Below are positions 43,349 to 51,995 of a stretch of DNA of 64,000 nucleotides, in pieces. The position numbers and the translations under genes were made by a program. The notes under the pieces are model-generated. The model was given only the letters and a program-made list of their open reading frames with translations, ran no database searches and had not been told where the DNA came from. The stretch's first letter is position 1; each line of letters starts with the position of its first letter. The DNA comes from Telmatobacter sp. DSM 110680 (GTDB lineage: Bacteria > Acidobacteriota > Terriglobia > Terriglobales > Acidobacteriaceae): assembly GCF_039994875.1 (NCBI RefSeq), contig NZ_CP121196.1, forward strand, positions 682,001 through 746,000, read 5' to 3'.

Positions 43349-45052
43349 CTACCACTGCAAGCGCAGCAGAGATATAGCCTGTCGCGGCAACTCCATTGCG
43401 ACGGTCACTTTGCCCTCGTTGACGTCGAGCCACTGCGGAGACGTCAGCAACTCCAATTGCCCGGCCTGGCGCAGTTCGGCGTATTGCTTGGCAGTTGGCG
43501 ATTGCGGAGATCCCATCTGCTTCCACACCGTGTAGGCGTTGCTGTGAGAGTCGTCGATTCGATAATGCTCCAGCAGCACGCGCTTCACACCGGCGGGAAC
43601 GTCAGCGATGGTCAACTGCACCGTTGCCGCCGGCGCTGATAGATCGTCATCGTGGTAGTTCCACACCATCACCGCTGCCTGTCGCGCTGCTTTCGTAGCG
43701 AAAGCGTCCACGTCCGAATTTTGCCGGACACCAGACTTAAGCACGTCCTCAAGCGAGCGCCGCCCAGTGCTTTCTGCCTCCACGCGATCGCCCGACATGA
43801 GTCCAGCCATGCGGAACACATTCAAGATCGGCTTGTCGATTCCATTGGTGGCAAGCGTGCGAAATCCTTCAAAGTAGTCCTTGCCTTCAAATTCGAATGA
43901 CCACGACAGCATCCCTGCCAGGTTCACGCCTTCCTGGTCGCCGAGGTCCATCAGGGACTTCATGGCGACTGCAGTATAGGCGGCATAGAGAGGCCCGTTG
44001 CGATAGGCGTTTGCCGGGTTGATCTTCATCGAGCAGGCGGCGCAACCTTCAGGATCGGCCTCGCTCAAGATGATGGGAAGTCGCTTGAACTTTGGATATT
44101 TGGCGACGATGCCAAACCCAGTTCGAGCGGCCTTCAGCTCATCGGCAAGCCCCATGCGCACGTGCCCGTCCACCGTTTCCGGATGTCCCTTGGGATGGAA
44201 GGAGATAAAATCCAGCGGCACCGGCTTGCCGTCGGCCGCGCTCCTATCGCTGAGACAATGCTTCAGGAATGCGTCCAGGAATTCTGCAGACTTTCCAGGG
44301 TTAGGGCCCGTAGTTGCCGGACCACCCACCTTCGCGCCCGGCAACGCTGCACGAACTCCGGCAACCGCGTAGTCATACAGTTTGAAATATTCCTCCCGGG
44401 TGCCGTGCCAATACACAATGTCCGGTTCATTCCACACTTCGAAGTACCAGGTGCTTACCGTATCGCGCCCATAGCGTTTCACGAGATGCTCGGTAAACTT
44501 CCGCACCAGTTCGCCCCACATCGCATAATCCCTGGGAGGATTGTTGGATGCGCCGGCCATCGTCGGATGCGGGTAATGAACCTGGTATTCATTTACGCCA
44601 GGCACATCCGATGCAAGGTCCTTCGGCATGAACCCCAGTTCGACGAACGGCCGCACACCCGCGCGCTGATACTCGTCAAAGGTCTCGTCGGTGATGGTGA
44701 AGTCGTAGACCGGTTTCCCTTGGGCATCGAGAGAGAAAACATTCGAAGAAGACCACTTCAACTCCGCGACACCATTACCCGAAGTCAGCAGATGATGCGC
44801 GCGAATGTACACTGGCTCCGCAGTAAGGTCGTGCAACTCACGCAATAGCTGCTTACCGTATTGCATCGTCGTATAGTTCGATTCGTCATAGCCAAACCAC
44901 CGGTATATGGGCGTATCGGGACCGAGAGATTTCGCCAGATCGACGCGAATTTTTACCGCGGCGGGCGCAGACGCTTGTGCGAGGCAAGCTGAACCGGCAG
45001 CGCAACCGAGTAAAACGCACGAAATTTTTATGCCCCGCATCCATCTCCGCAT
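43349..45052 (-). CDS. Secreted GH39-family glycosidase (beta-xylosidase-like)
   Basis: 567 residues with a signal peptide (Leu-Gly-Cys-Ala-Ala-Gly-Ser-Ala-Cys-Leu-Ala-Gln). The TIM barrel has the acid/base Glu in Phe-Glu-Val-Trp-Asn-Glu-Pro-Asp and the nucleophile Glu in Ile-Leu-Ser-Glu-Ala-Asp. The C-terminal part is a beta-sandwich. GH39 enzymes cleave beta-xylosides or alpha-L-iduronides, so plant xylan is a likely substrate. It is convergent with the serine hydrolase gene and ends ten bases from it. Cys residues in the signal region could also allow lipid anchoring. Confidence 0.87.
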   Translation of the reverse strand: MRRWMRGIKISCVLLGCAAGSACLAQASAPAAVKIRVDLAKSLGPDTPIYRWFGYDESNYTTMQYGKQLLRELHDLTAEPVYIRAHHLLTSGNGVAELKWSSSNVFSLDAQGKPVYDFTITDETFDEYQRAGVRPFVELGFMPKDLASDVPGVNEYQVHYPHPTMAGASNNPPRDYAMWGELVRKFTEHLVKRYGRDTVSTWYFEVWNEPDIVYWHGTREEYFKLYDYAVAGVRAALPGAKVGGPATTGPNPGKSAEFLDAFLKHCLSDRSAADGKPVPLDFISFHPKGHPETVDGHVRMGLADELKAARTGFGIVAKYPKFKRLPIILSEADPEGCAACSMKINPANAYRNGPLYAAYTAVAMKSLMDLGDQEGVNLAGMLSWSFEFEGKDYFEGFRTLATNGIDKPILNVFRMAGLMSGDRVEAESTGRRSLEDVLKSGVRQNSDVDAFATKAARQAAVMVWNYHDDDLSAPAATVQLTIADVPAGVKRVLLEHYRIDDSHSNAYTVWKQMGSPQSPTAKQYAELRQAGQLELLTSPQWLDVNEGKVTVAMELPRQAISLLRLQW

Positions 45053-45094
45053 CTTTGCTCACCCCGGCTTGATCATGCAGAATCGCCTTTCATC

Positions 45095-45130
45095 TTGACA
45101 AGCCGCGCAAGGCATAAGATTATTATGCCT
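45095..45130 (+). promoter_or_regulatory. padR promoter with operator dyad
   Basis: A TTGACA (45095-45100) and GATTAT (45118-45123) with a 17-bp spacer make a sigma70-type promoter. The arms AGGCATAA (45110-45117) and TTATGCCT (45123-45130) form a perfect eight-base inverted repeat around the -10, so binding there would block the promoter. A second palindrome, TTAGGCCTAA, follows at 45138. Confidence 0.7.
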
Positions 45131-45466
45131 ATGTCGATTAGGCCTAACGAAGGAATGCCTGCCGGCGCGCTTCCCATGCTGATCCTGCGCGTCCTTCAAT
45201 CGAATTCGCTGCATGGCTATGCCATCGCCCAGCGAATTCACCTTCTCTCCAGCGAGGTCCTCGCCGTCGAAGAAGGCCTGCTCTACCCCACACTGCAAAA
45301 GATGCTTCTCAAAGGCTGGGTCACCGCCGAGTGGGGTATCTCAGAAACGAATCGCAAAGTTCGCTTCTATCGTTTGACGCCTGCGGGACGCGCCCATTTG
45401 AAGGCTGAACTGGCCGGATATGACCGCGTCACCCAAGCCATACAGGACATTCTGCGCACTGCATAG
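45131..45466 (+). CDS. PadR-family transcriptional regulator
   Basis: About 111 residues. The winged helix reads Ala-Leu-Pro-Met-Leu-Ile-Leu-Arg-Val-Leu, Leu-His-Gly-Tyr-Ala-Ile-Ala, then Glu-Glu-Gly-Leu-Leu-Tyr-Pro-Thr-Leu-Gln-Lys-Met, the standard PadR order, ending with a dimer helix. Starts at 45125, 45131 and 45155 are all in frame. The predicted transcription start lies near 45130, so the first two would be leaderless. It is ten bases upstream of an ADOP permease, a recurrent gene pair in Acidobacteriota, and probably represses both. Confidence 0.9.
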   Translation: MSIRPNEGMPAGALPMLILRVLQSNSLHGYAIAQRIHLLSSEVLAVEEGLLYPTLQKMLLKGWVTAEWGISETNRKVRFYRLTPAGRAHLKAELAGYDRVTQAIQDILRTA

Positions 45467-45476
45467 GAGGTTTCCC

Positions 45477-47990
45477 ATGGGCGAGCTTTGGCGCCGTTTC
45501 ACTTATCTTTTCAACCGCCGCCGTATCGATGCCGAACTCGAGTCCGACATGGAGTTCCACCGCGAGATGGCCGCGCGATCAGGCCGCAATAATTTCGGCA
45601 ACACTCTGCGTATGCGCGAGCAAGCCCGCGAAGCCTGGGGCTGGACATGGCTCGATCGCCTCATCCAGGACTTGCAATACGGCATCCGCATTCTCGTCCG
45701 CGCACCCGGCTTCACACTGATGGCCGTGCTCATTCTCGCCATCGGCATCGGCGTCAACGTCTCCGCTTTCAGCCTGTTCAACATGGTTGCGCTCAAGCCG
45801 CTCCCTGTCCGCGATCCAGCGAGCATCGTCCGGCTTGAGCGTCGCTCGCTCGACTCTTACACCAGTGAGATGGCCTATCCGTCGTTCGCTTTCTATCGCG
45901 ACCACGCGCATACCCTCTCCGCCGCGATCGCAGTACTTGGCGTCCCTCCCATGCAGATCGATGACGACACTCAGCTCACCGGCGCTTCATTCATTACTCC
46001 CAACTACTTCACTGAACTCGGTACCCAGGCCGCATACGGCCGCCTCTTCGAGCCCTCGCTTGACTCGTCGCCTTCTGCTTCCCCCGTCGTCATCCTCAGC
46101 TACGAACTCTGGCAGCACCGCTTCTCCGCCGATCCCTCTGTCGTTGGCCGTGTCATCTACATCAACAAGAGGCCTGCCACCATCATCGGCATCACCCCCT
46201 ACGCCCTCGCCAGTTTTGGCGGTCAGCATCCCGAGCTCTGGATGCCGATGGCGCAACAGCCTTACTTCATTGAAGGCAGTAAAGCCCTCAGTGACTGGAA
46301 TGACTCCACCGTCCGCATGTGGGGTCGACTCGCACCCGGCGTCAGCGCGAAAGCCGCCGAGCAGGAGTTGCGCACTCTCACCGATCAGCTCCGTAAGCAG
46401 CATCCCGAAGCTGTCTGGGACAACGAATACATCCAGAGTTCCCCTGGCGGACACTTGCAGGTCATGCAGCCCCAGATGTATCGCATCGCCGCGATGGTAG
46501 CTGTTCTCACCCTGCTCATCCTCGCAGTCGCGTGCGCCAATCTCGGCGGCCTGATGCTCGCGCGAGCCGTCGCGCGTCAGCACGAAATCGGGATCCGCAT
46601 CGCCATCGGCGCCGGCCGCGGACGCATCCTGCGCCAACTCCTTACCGAAAGCCTGCTACTTTCCTCGCTCGGCTCGATTGCCGGTCTCGCTCTCGGCTGC
46701 CTGGTAATTCGACTTGTCCTTTCCGCGCCGAATACACCCCGCTGGTTGAGTGCGATACCCGATTGGCGCGTGCTGGCATTTACCGCTGTTGCAACGGTTC
46801 TCTCTGCTGCCTTCTTCGGCCTCGCACCAGCTCTCCAGGTTGAGCGGCAGCGCCAGCATAAAACGATCGTGCGCCAGGTGCTGGTAGCAGCGCAGGTCGC
46901 GGCAAGCTGCATACTTCTGATTGTCGCGGCACTGTTGCTCCGCGCCACGCAGCACGCGCTCTACACCGATCCCGGCTTCGGTTATCAACAACTCATCTCC
47001 GTCGACGCGCAGTTGGGCAAGCACGGCTACACCGCGGAAACCGCTCGAGCTTATCTCGACCAGGTGCAGAATCGCCTGCGCGCCGTTCCTGGCGTCAGCG
47101 CGGTGTCTCTGGTGAAACTTCCACCGCTTGGCCACACTGTGTCCAACAGCTCCACACAGATCAACGGCCGCACTGTCACCATCTATCCCAACTGGGTTGA
47201 CCCCACCTTCTTCGCGACTATGGGCATCCCGCTCAAAACAGGCCGCACCTTCTACTCCGGCGAGAAGCACGCCGTCATCGTCAGCGAGTCCTTCGCCCGC
47301 CAGCAGTGGCCCGGTCAGAATCCGCTCGGCCAGCAAATGGGCGATGGCAAGACAAAAGACACCGTGGTCGGCGTTGCCGGTGATGCGCACATCAATGCCC
47401 TCAACGACGACGATGCAGCAGAACAATACTGGCCCGCTCAGCCAGACGACATGCCCGGCATGGTCGTCATCGTGCGCGCCGCAGGTGAACCCGGCTCCCT
47501 GACTCCCGCTATCAAATCCGTCAGCGAAAGTCTCGATCCCAAAGCCATGCCGGAGATCCGGCAGATCAAGCTGCTCTATCGCGAAGACATTTCGCGTATT
47601 GAATTGATCGCTTCCGCCGTCAGCGCCATCGGCCTCGCGGCAGTGTGCCTGGCCGGTATCGGACTCATTGGACTCGTGGCCTTCACCGTCTCGCAGCGCA
47701 CCAAGGAAATCGCAATTCGAATTGCTCTCGGAGCCCGGCCCGTCTCGGTCCTCGCGGCGGTCCTGCACCAATACACATGGCCGGTCGCTCTGGGATTGCT
47801 CGCCGGAGGCTCACTCGCTGCGTTCGCTTCCCGCGTTCTCCGTGTCGGCCTGTACGGCGTCAGCAATCTCGACCCGGCTAGCTATGCAGGAGCTATCGTT
47901 GTGTTAATTTCTATCGTGCTCGCCGCAGCATTGTGGCCCGCCCGGCGCGCGCTGCGGCTCGATCTCGCCAAAACATTGCATTACGAGTAA
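45477..47990 (+). CDS. ADOP-type MacB/FtsX permease lacking its own ATPase
   Basis: 837 residues. The N-terminal prefix (about 1-70) holds Ala-Glu-Leu-Glu-Ser-Asp-Met-Glu-Phe-His, typical of acidobacterial duplicated orphan permeases. Two MacB-PCD/FtsX modules follow, each with a periplasmic domain and a three- or four-helix bundle. The second ends in the usual Arg-Thr-Lys-Glu-Ile-Ala-Ile-Arg-Ile-Ala-Leu-Gly-Ala block. No ATP-binding partner gene is adjacent. Such proteins are thought to be export permeases; their cargo is unknown. AGGAGG lies before the ATG at 45477. Confidence 0.92.
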   Translation: MGELWRRFTYLFNRRRIDAELESDMEFHREMAARSGRNNFGNTLRMREQAREAWGWTWLDRLIQDLQYGIRILVRAPGFTLMAVLILAIGIGVNVSAFSLFNMVALKPLPVRDPASIVRLERRSLDSYTSEMAYPSFAFYRDHAHTLSAAIAVLGVPPMQIDDDTQLTGASFITPNYFTELGTQAAYGRLFEPSLDSSPSASPVVILSYELWQHRFSADPSVVGRVIYINKRPATIIGITPYALASFGGQHPELWMPMAQQPYFIEGSKALSDWNDSTVRMWGRLAPGVSAKAAEQELRTLTDQLRKQHPEAVWDNEYIQSSPGGHLQVMQPQMYRIAAMVAVLTLLILAVACANLGGLMLARAVARQHEIGIRIAIGAGRGRILRQLLTESLLLSSLGSIAGLALGCLVIRLVLSAPNTPRWLSAIPDWRVLAFTAVATVLSAAFFGLAPALQVERQRQHKTIVRQVLVAAQVAASCILLIVAALLLRATQHALYTDPGFGYQQLISVDAQLGKHGYTAETARAYLDQVQNRLRAVPGVSAVSLVKLPPLGHTVSNSSTQINGRTVTIYPNWVDPTFFATMGIPLKTGRTFYSGEKHAVIVSESFARQQWPGQNPLGQQMGDGKTKDTVVGVAGDAHINALNDDDAAEQYWPAQPDDMPGMVVIVRAAGEPGSLTPAIKSVSESLDPKAMPEIRQIKLLYREDISRIELIASAVSAIGLAAVCLAGIGLIGLVAFTVSQRTKEIAIRIALGARPVSVLAAVLHQYTWPVALGLLAGGSLAAFASRVLRVGLYGVSNLDPASYAGAIVVLISIVLAAALWPARRALRLDLAKTLHYE

Positions 47991-48110
47991 GTGCCAAATA
48001 TGACGAATTCTGTCACTGGCATCTTGGCGTTGTACTGCCACCCGGAACAGTCATAAGCTGCCAGTCAGTACACAGGAATCCCGCCATCGGAAAACAGAGG
48101 ATCTGACCAG

Positions 48111-48143
48111 CAACATCCCCGCCGAAGGCGTACGGGGATGTTG
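48111..48143. terminator. Strong hairpin between convergent genes
   Basis: Arms CAACATCCCCG (48111-48121) and CGGGGATGTTG (48133-48143) are perfectly complementary. No T-run follows on either strand, so it is an atypical terminator. Its place between the permease and the convergent 48171-48443 gene suggests transcription ends here. Confidence 0.45.
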
Positions 48144-48170
48144 ATCAACCAGTAACTGACGGGTGGGCGG

Positions 48171-48443
48171 TCACTCACCCACATCCTTGGGGTCGTTGCG
48201 TTTGGATAGGAGTTGCTTGAACTCCTGACTGTTGAAGATGTCCGTTAACACAGCACGGGTGTTGTCATCGAGCGGCCAGATCGTGCGCCACTCCACATCT
48301 TTCATCAAAACGCCAGAACGCAAGACACGAAGGCTCGCTGTCTTCGAATCAGAATCAACCTCTTCGACCATAAAGGTCCCAAGATGATTAAGCAGAAGCA
48401 CCTCTTCCCCAACGGTAGGGACGTAATCGCGTCTCATGGGCAT
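48171..48443 (-). CDS. Hypothetical small protein
   Basis: About 90 residues, no family recognised. The N-terminus has Tyr-Val-Pro-Thr-Val-Gly-Glu-Glu-Val-Leu-Leu-Leu-Asn-His, a SH3-like beta pattern. The C-terminus is a helix with Ser-Gln-Glu-Phe-Lys-Gln-Leu-Leu-Ser-Lys. GGAG lies six bases before the ATG at 48443. It is soluble and lacks a signal peptide. The gap from 48444 to 48760 has no further gene; a dyad at 48719-48762 lies at its right end. Confidence 0.6.
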   Translation of the reverse strand: MPMRRDYVPTVGEEVLLLNHLGTFMVEEVDSDSKTASLRVLRSGVLMKDVEWRTIWPLDDNTRAVLTDIFNSQEFKQLLSKRNDPKDVGE

Positions 48444-48718
48444 TAGCAACTCCGAGACCTCTCCACATCGGCCAAAGTATACCCGTCACACCGCTGCTCC
48501 CTCCGAGCGAAAACGGTTGCGAGAGTGTAGTGGACAATCCGGACATAACGCAAATCTGGATTACTTCCGGGTTGGCGGTCATTCGACCGGAACGCGAAAT
48601 CCTAGCGGGAAGCGCGTTTCCGCGATACTAATCACAACGCGACCTTCCCTTTCCTATGTAACTGCCGGGAGGACCTTGTCGAAGAAGTCGGCGTGACGAC
48701 TCGAATCGCATGAGCTAG

Positions 48719-48762
48719 AGGTCCTGAAAAATCGGCGTTGCCGTTGGCGTTTGTCAGGACCT
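48719..48762 (-). terminator. Possible terminator after Gfo/Idh gene
   Basis: AGGTCCTGA (48719-48727) and TCAGGACCT (48754-48762) are a perfect nine-base inverted repeat at the stop codon of the minus-strand oxidoreductase gene. An inner CGGC/GCCG stem followed by five T residues on that strand could be the actual terminator. Confidence 0.45.
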
Positions 48763-49846
48763 ATCCGAAGAAGTTCGCTGATGTCCTGTAAATCTCATCG
48801 ATCATGTGGTGTTGCCGCACAGCATCTCTAAAGTTGCTGGCTTCTGACGTGCCATTCAGCTTGTCACTTGCGTACGCGGCATAGAGGTAAGCCATGTCTT
48901 GTGCGCTGACGTCGAGACCGGACTTGGCGAGAGGTTGGTACTTCTCGGGAATAGGCATCGGCGAGAAGGTCGTCGCGTCGCCTTTCATACCTTCAATGGC
49001 GTTATCGTCCTTGTTTTGGAACGCAAGAACGTTAGTGACGCGGAGAACGCCTTCAGTTCCTGAGATATCGATGTGAAGGCCGGTGCGATGCTTTTGTGCT
49101 CCTTCCACCTGCATTGAGAAGAGCCCGCTATTCTCAAGCGTTCCGATCACCATGACCTCATTTGGATTTGTATTCGGAATCTGTTCACCAGTCTCCAGAA
49201 CAGTGAAGTACGGAAACTGAGTCTCGATAACAGCGGTTAGCTTCTTCGGGAAGCCGACAGAGCGAAAAAGCATGTCTCCAAAATGCGCTGCGTAGATCGA
49301 CAGGACATTCGAGAAGTTGGCGGCGTCGAAGGCCCAACTGTACCTTCCGGGCATATCCGGGACAAAAGCATCTGCGCTGACGGTCATGTGAACACCGCGA
49401 ATCTTGCCAACGTAACCTTGCTCAATGAGATCGCGGGTATAGCGGGCGCTTGGCCCCATGCGACGTTGCAAACCGACGATATGCCTCACGCCCTTCGCTT
49501 CGGCCAGCGAAAGCAGCTCCTCTGACTCTGCCGTGCTCGTGGTCAGCGGCCATTCGCTGTACACATCTTTGCCTGCCGCAATGGCCTGCCTCACCAAGCG
49601 AGCGTGTTCCGGAGCGGGCGCTACAACCGCCACCAAGTCCACATCAGGGTGGCTGATGAGTGACTGCTCGTCCCAAAACGCATGCTTGATTTGGAACTGC
49701 TTCGCGGTTTCCTCTGCCGTCTCCTTTTTCCGGTTCGATACGGCAACGATCTCGAACTGGTCCAAAGCTTTCAGAGCTGGGATATGTCCATACTTTGCCC
49801 AACCACCTGCACCAAGAATTCCAACCCGAATCTTTCCGCTGCCCAT
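48761..49846 (-). CDS. Gfo/Idh/MocA-family oxidoreductase
   Basis: 361 residues. The Rossmann motif Gly-Ile-Leu-Gly-Ala-Gly-Gly-Trp-Ala is at the N-terminus, and Glu-Trp-Pro-Leu stands where many members have Glu-Lys-Pro. The C-terminal half is the alpha/beta dimer domain. These enzymes oxidise or reduce sugars and related polyols with NAD(P). Substitution of the usual active-site Lys by Trp is unusual and may change activity. It is divergent from a MerR-type regulator, with dyads between them, so it is likely regulated by that gene. Confidence 0.85.
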   Translation of the reverse strand: MGSGKIRVGILGAGGWAKYGHIPALKALDQFEIVAVSNRKKETAEETAKQFQIKHAFWDEQSLISHPDVDLVAVVAPAPEHARLVRQAIAAGKDVYSEWPLTTSTAESEELLSLAEAKGVRHIVGLQRRMGPSARYTRDLIEQGYVGKIRGVHMTVSADAFVPDMPGRYSWAFDAANFSNVLSIYAAHFGDMLFRSVGFPKKLTAVIETQFPYFTVLETGEQIPNTNPNEVMVIGTLENSGLFSMQVEGAQKHRTGLHIDISGTEGVLRVTNVLAFQNKDDNAIEGMKGDATTFSPMPIPEKYQPLAKSGLDVSAQDMAYLYAAYASDKLNGTSEASNFRDAVRQHHMIDEIYRTSANFFG

Positions 49847-49874
49847 CGCATATTCTCCCTCGTCAAAGGCTAAA

Positions 49875-49900
49875 CCTTGACACACATGTCAATGTCAAGG
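49875..49900. promoter_or_regulatory. MerR-type operator between divergent genes
   Basis: CCTTGACA (49875-49882) and TGTCAAGG (49893-49900) are a perfect eight-base inverted repeat. Inside it, TTGACACACATGTCAA (49877-49892) is a further perfect dyad. On the minus strand a TTGACA at 49893-49898 is followed by the inner dyad, the position MerR proteins use, although the -10 is weak. Confidence 0.6.
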
Positions 49901-49911
49901 GACGCTGGAAC

Positions 49912-50274
49912 ATGCTCATCGGAGAACTATCAACTCGGACCGCTGTCAGTACCCGCGCACTCCGTCATTACGAGAAACTCGGGATGATCCACAGTGAACG
50001 CGGAGAGAACGGATACCGGAACTACAGTGAGGAATCCGTCGAGTGGGTGAAGTCGATTCAGTTCCTTCTTTCGTCTGGTTTGAACCTCGCTACGATCACT
50101 CAAATCCTGCCCACGCTGATGGGCAATAAGTGTGCGCTCGACGATGATTTTGTTCGTGCCGCGATTGAACGCGAATCAGGCAAGATCGAAGCACGCATGG
50201 CGAAAATGGCTCACAGCCATCAGGTGCTATCGAAGGCCCTTGAGAAGGGGCTACTTCGCAGACCGGGAACCTAG
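49912..50274 (+). CDS. MerR-family transcriptional regulator
   Basis: About 120 residues. The N-terminal winged helix reads Ile-Gly-Glu-Leu-Ser-Thr-Arg-Thr-Ala-Val-Ser-Thr-Arg-Ala-Leu-Arg-His-Tyr-Glu, and Gly-Tyr-Arg-Asn-Tyr forms the wing. A dimer coiled coil follows. Only one Cys (in Lys-Cys-Ala-Leu) is visible, so there is no obvious metal site, and the effector is unknown. The upstream ATG of the longer frame is rejected because MLIGELS is the typical MerR start. It is divergent from the oxidoreductase and probably regulates it. Confidence 0.9.
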   Translation: MLIGELSTRTAVSTRALRHYEKLGMIHSERGENGYRNYSEESVEWVKSIQFLLSSGLNLATITQILPTLMGNKCALDDDFVRAAIERESGKIEARMAKMAHSHQVLSKALEKGLLRRPGT

Positions 50275-50591
50275 TAGAGCTGTGGAGCGCCTTAACAGCG
50301 ATCTGTGATGCGGGCGCGGGCGAGTAGTGGCCAACTCGTCAATTACTTATTGAGCAAGACGTCAGGCAGATGTGTGTCGCGTGTTGAGTCCGAGTGAACC
50401 GCCAACTCTGTTGCCTGATCAAGTCATCAGAGCTTCCATGGTGAAAACAATGTAAGGAAGATGGAGGGTTAGTTTTCAGCGGAATTTGTATATTCCTCCA
50501 TGAATCGCAGGGATTGGGTCAACTGCTTGGGAGGTGCGCGCCGCGGAAATCCGCCCGGCAACAAGCAGAGTCGCGAAGCCTTTTCGCGGCC
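50275..50591. other. 317-bp gap without gene
   Basis: Lies between the MerR gene and the convergent DUF503 gene. Open frames are short, lack ribosome-binding sites and have no recognisable similarity. No hairpin with a T-run was found. Confidence 0.5.
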
Positions 50592-50888
50592 TCAGCTCTC
50601 CAGGTACTCCCAAAAGCTGTCCGTCAGTTCCGCGCCGAGTTCATTCGACATCCTCCGCGCAGCCCGCTCCACTTCTTCGATAAGCTGATGCAGATAACTG
50701 CGCGATCCTGAGATGGCCACCACACCCAGCGTCGCCGACTGCCACGTGACCGCTTCATCCATCTCGGCAACCGAGATGTTGAATCCCTGCCGCAACTGAT
50801 CTTTCATCGAGCGCACCACCTGCCGCCGATCCTTCAGCGACTGCGCATGCTCAATGCGGAGTTCGAGGGTAAGCTGGGCAACAGGCAT
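50592..50888 (-). CDS. DUF503 family protein (YlxP-like)
   Basis: 98 residues. Leu-Thr-Leu-Glu-Leu-Arg-Ile-Glu, Ser-Leu-Lys-Asp-Arg-Arg-Gln-Val-Val-Arg-Ser and Asn-Ile-Ser-Val-Ala-Glu-Met-Asp follow the DUF503 pattern, a small ferredoxin-like fold. In many bacteria the gene lies between infB and rbfA and is linked to ribosome maturation; here it is isolated. The biochemical role is unknown. Confidence 0.88.
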   Translation of the reverse strand: MPVAQLTLELRIEHAQSLKDRRQVVRSMKDQLRQGFNISVAEMDEAVTWQSATLGVVAISGSRSYLHQLIEEVERAARRMSNELGAELTDSFWEYLES

Positions 50889-51382
50889 AACGTCACGCGG
50901 CCTCTCAAATCAAAGTGTCTGACTCTCCGGGGTGCCTCATTCTAACCCCGCTGGGCTTCGGCTCCAACGCTAACCTGCCGAAACGTGGGGGACCCGCACA
51001 GATGTCAAACGCTGCCGGTCCGCGTTTTCTCCCAAACTCTTGATTCCAAGGCGAAGATTCTGTGGCCGGGATTGCAGGTAATTATGCGATTCAGGCGCAC
51101 AATCGCACTATGGCCGTTCCTCCACTTCTTTGCTCCTCTGGCGCCGCATCGAAGCTCCCCTGCGCGCTCGTCAGCGTTCCCGTAAGTCATTTGTTATCGA
51201 GAATCTACGGAGAAGTCGAATGAGGAGAAATATTTACGCGACCCACAGTCGGCAGAGCATTTGTTCGAGAATACTTGCTCAAAGAGACCGGGTAATAGGG
51301 GTGCCCCGACACTATGCTTGGATCGCTCAGTCACTGTGCTGGATCGCTCATTCACCATACGATCGACGGCGCTCTTCAGACG
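50889..51382. other. 494-bp gap without gene
   Basis: Lies upstream of DUF503 and downstream of the YkgJ-like gene, both on the minus strand. Several short frames cross it on both strands, but none has a ribosome-binding site or a family. No clear structure was seen. Confidence 0.5.
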
Positions 51383-51976
51383 CTATCCCGCCAATACAAA
51401 AGCAACCACCGTCTCCCGGGCATCGCCAATCTCTTCCACAAGCCGCTCCTCGAGCTCATGCGGAACAGGCATCTCGCAAGCGGCAGTCTCCTCCTCGCTC
51501 GCACCAACGAAGCAGAGCTCGCAGCATCCCAGCGAATCTCCCTCTGCCATGCGAACCGGAGGCCCAAACACCCTGCACGTCATCGGCCGCCACTCATAAA
51601 CGTCGCAAAGTCCCGTCACCGGGTCCAGCGCCGGGCAAGCCGCCTCATTCGCAAACTCCTCGAAGCGCTCCTGGTCATCCTCTGAAGTTCCAAGCACACC
51701 GGAAACCACATCACCGGGAAAATCTGGCCCGAACTCCATCACCCAACTTTGTGCGCGGCGCTCGATTGCTTCAGCCTTGCCCGGGTTTGTTGCATGCAAC
51801 TCCCGCATACCTGTTTGCAGCCGGGCAACATCCAATGCGTTGATCGCAAATGCACCGTGGCAGCACTGCGTGCATCCCGGACGGCACGCTAACCATGCGC
51901 CCGCCTTTCGCGCCGCATCTGCCAGCGACGTATCCATGATCTGCACGAGCGTCGCGTCTCCTTGAGGAAGGGGCAT
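51383..51976 (-). CDS. YkgJ-family Cys-cluster protein
   Basis: About 197 residues. Cys-Arg-Pro-Gly-Cys-Thr-Gln-Cys-Cys-His-Gly near residue 33 and Ala-Cys-Pro-Ala-Leu...Gly-Leu-Cys-Asp-Val-Tyr...Arg-Pro-Met-Thr-Cys-Arg give the zinc- or iron-binding Cys set of UPF0153/YkgJ. Function is unknown. The start is uncertain; the ATG at 51976 gives the usual N-terminal length. It follows the membrane protein gene at 51996 by 19 bases. Confidence 0.8.
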   Translation of the reverse strand: MPLPQGDATLVQIMDTSLADAARKAGAWLACRPGCTQCCHGAFAINALDVARLQTGMRELHATNPGKAEAIERRAQSWVMEFGPDFPGDVVSGVLGTSEDDQERFEEFANEAACPALDPVTGLCDVYEWRPMTCRVFGPPVRMAEGDSLGCCELCFVGASEEETAACEMPVPHELEERLVEEIGDARETVVAFVLAG

Positions 51977-51995
51977 ACGTAAAGAATAGCGAAGG

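Noticed and set aside
50985..51843. Plus-strand frames opposite the YkgJ-like gene
   Set aside because: They are antisense shadows with repetitive Arg/Ser/Pro content and no start signals.
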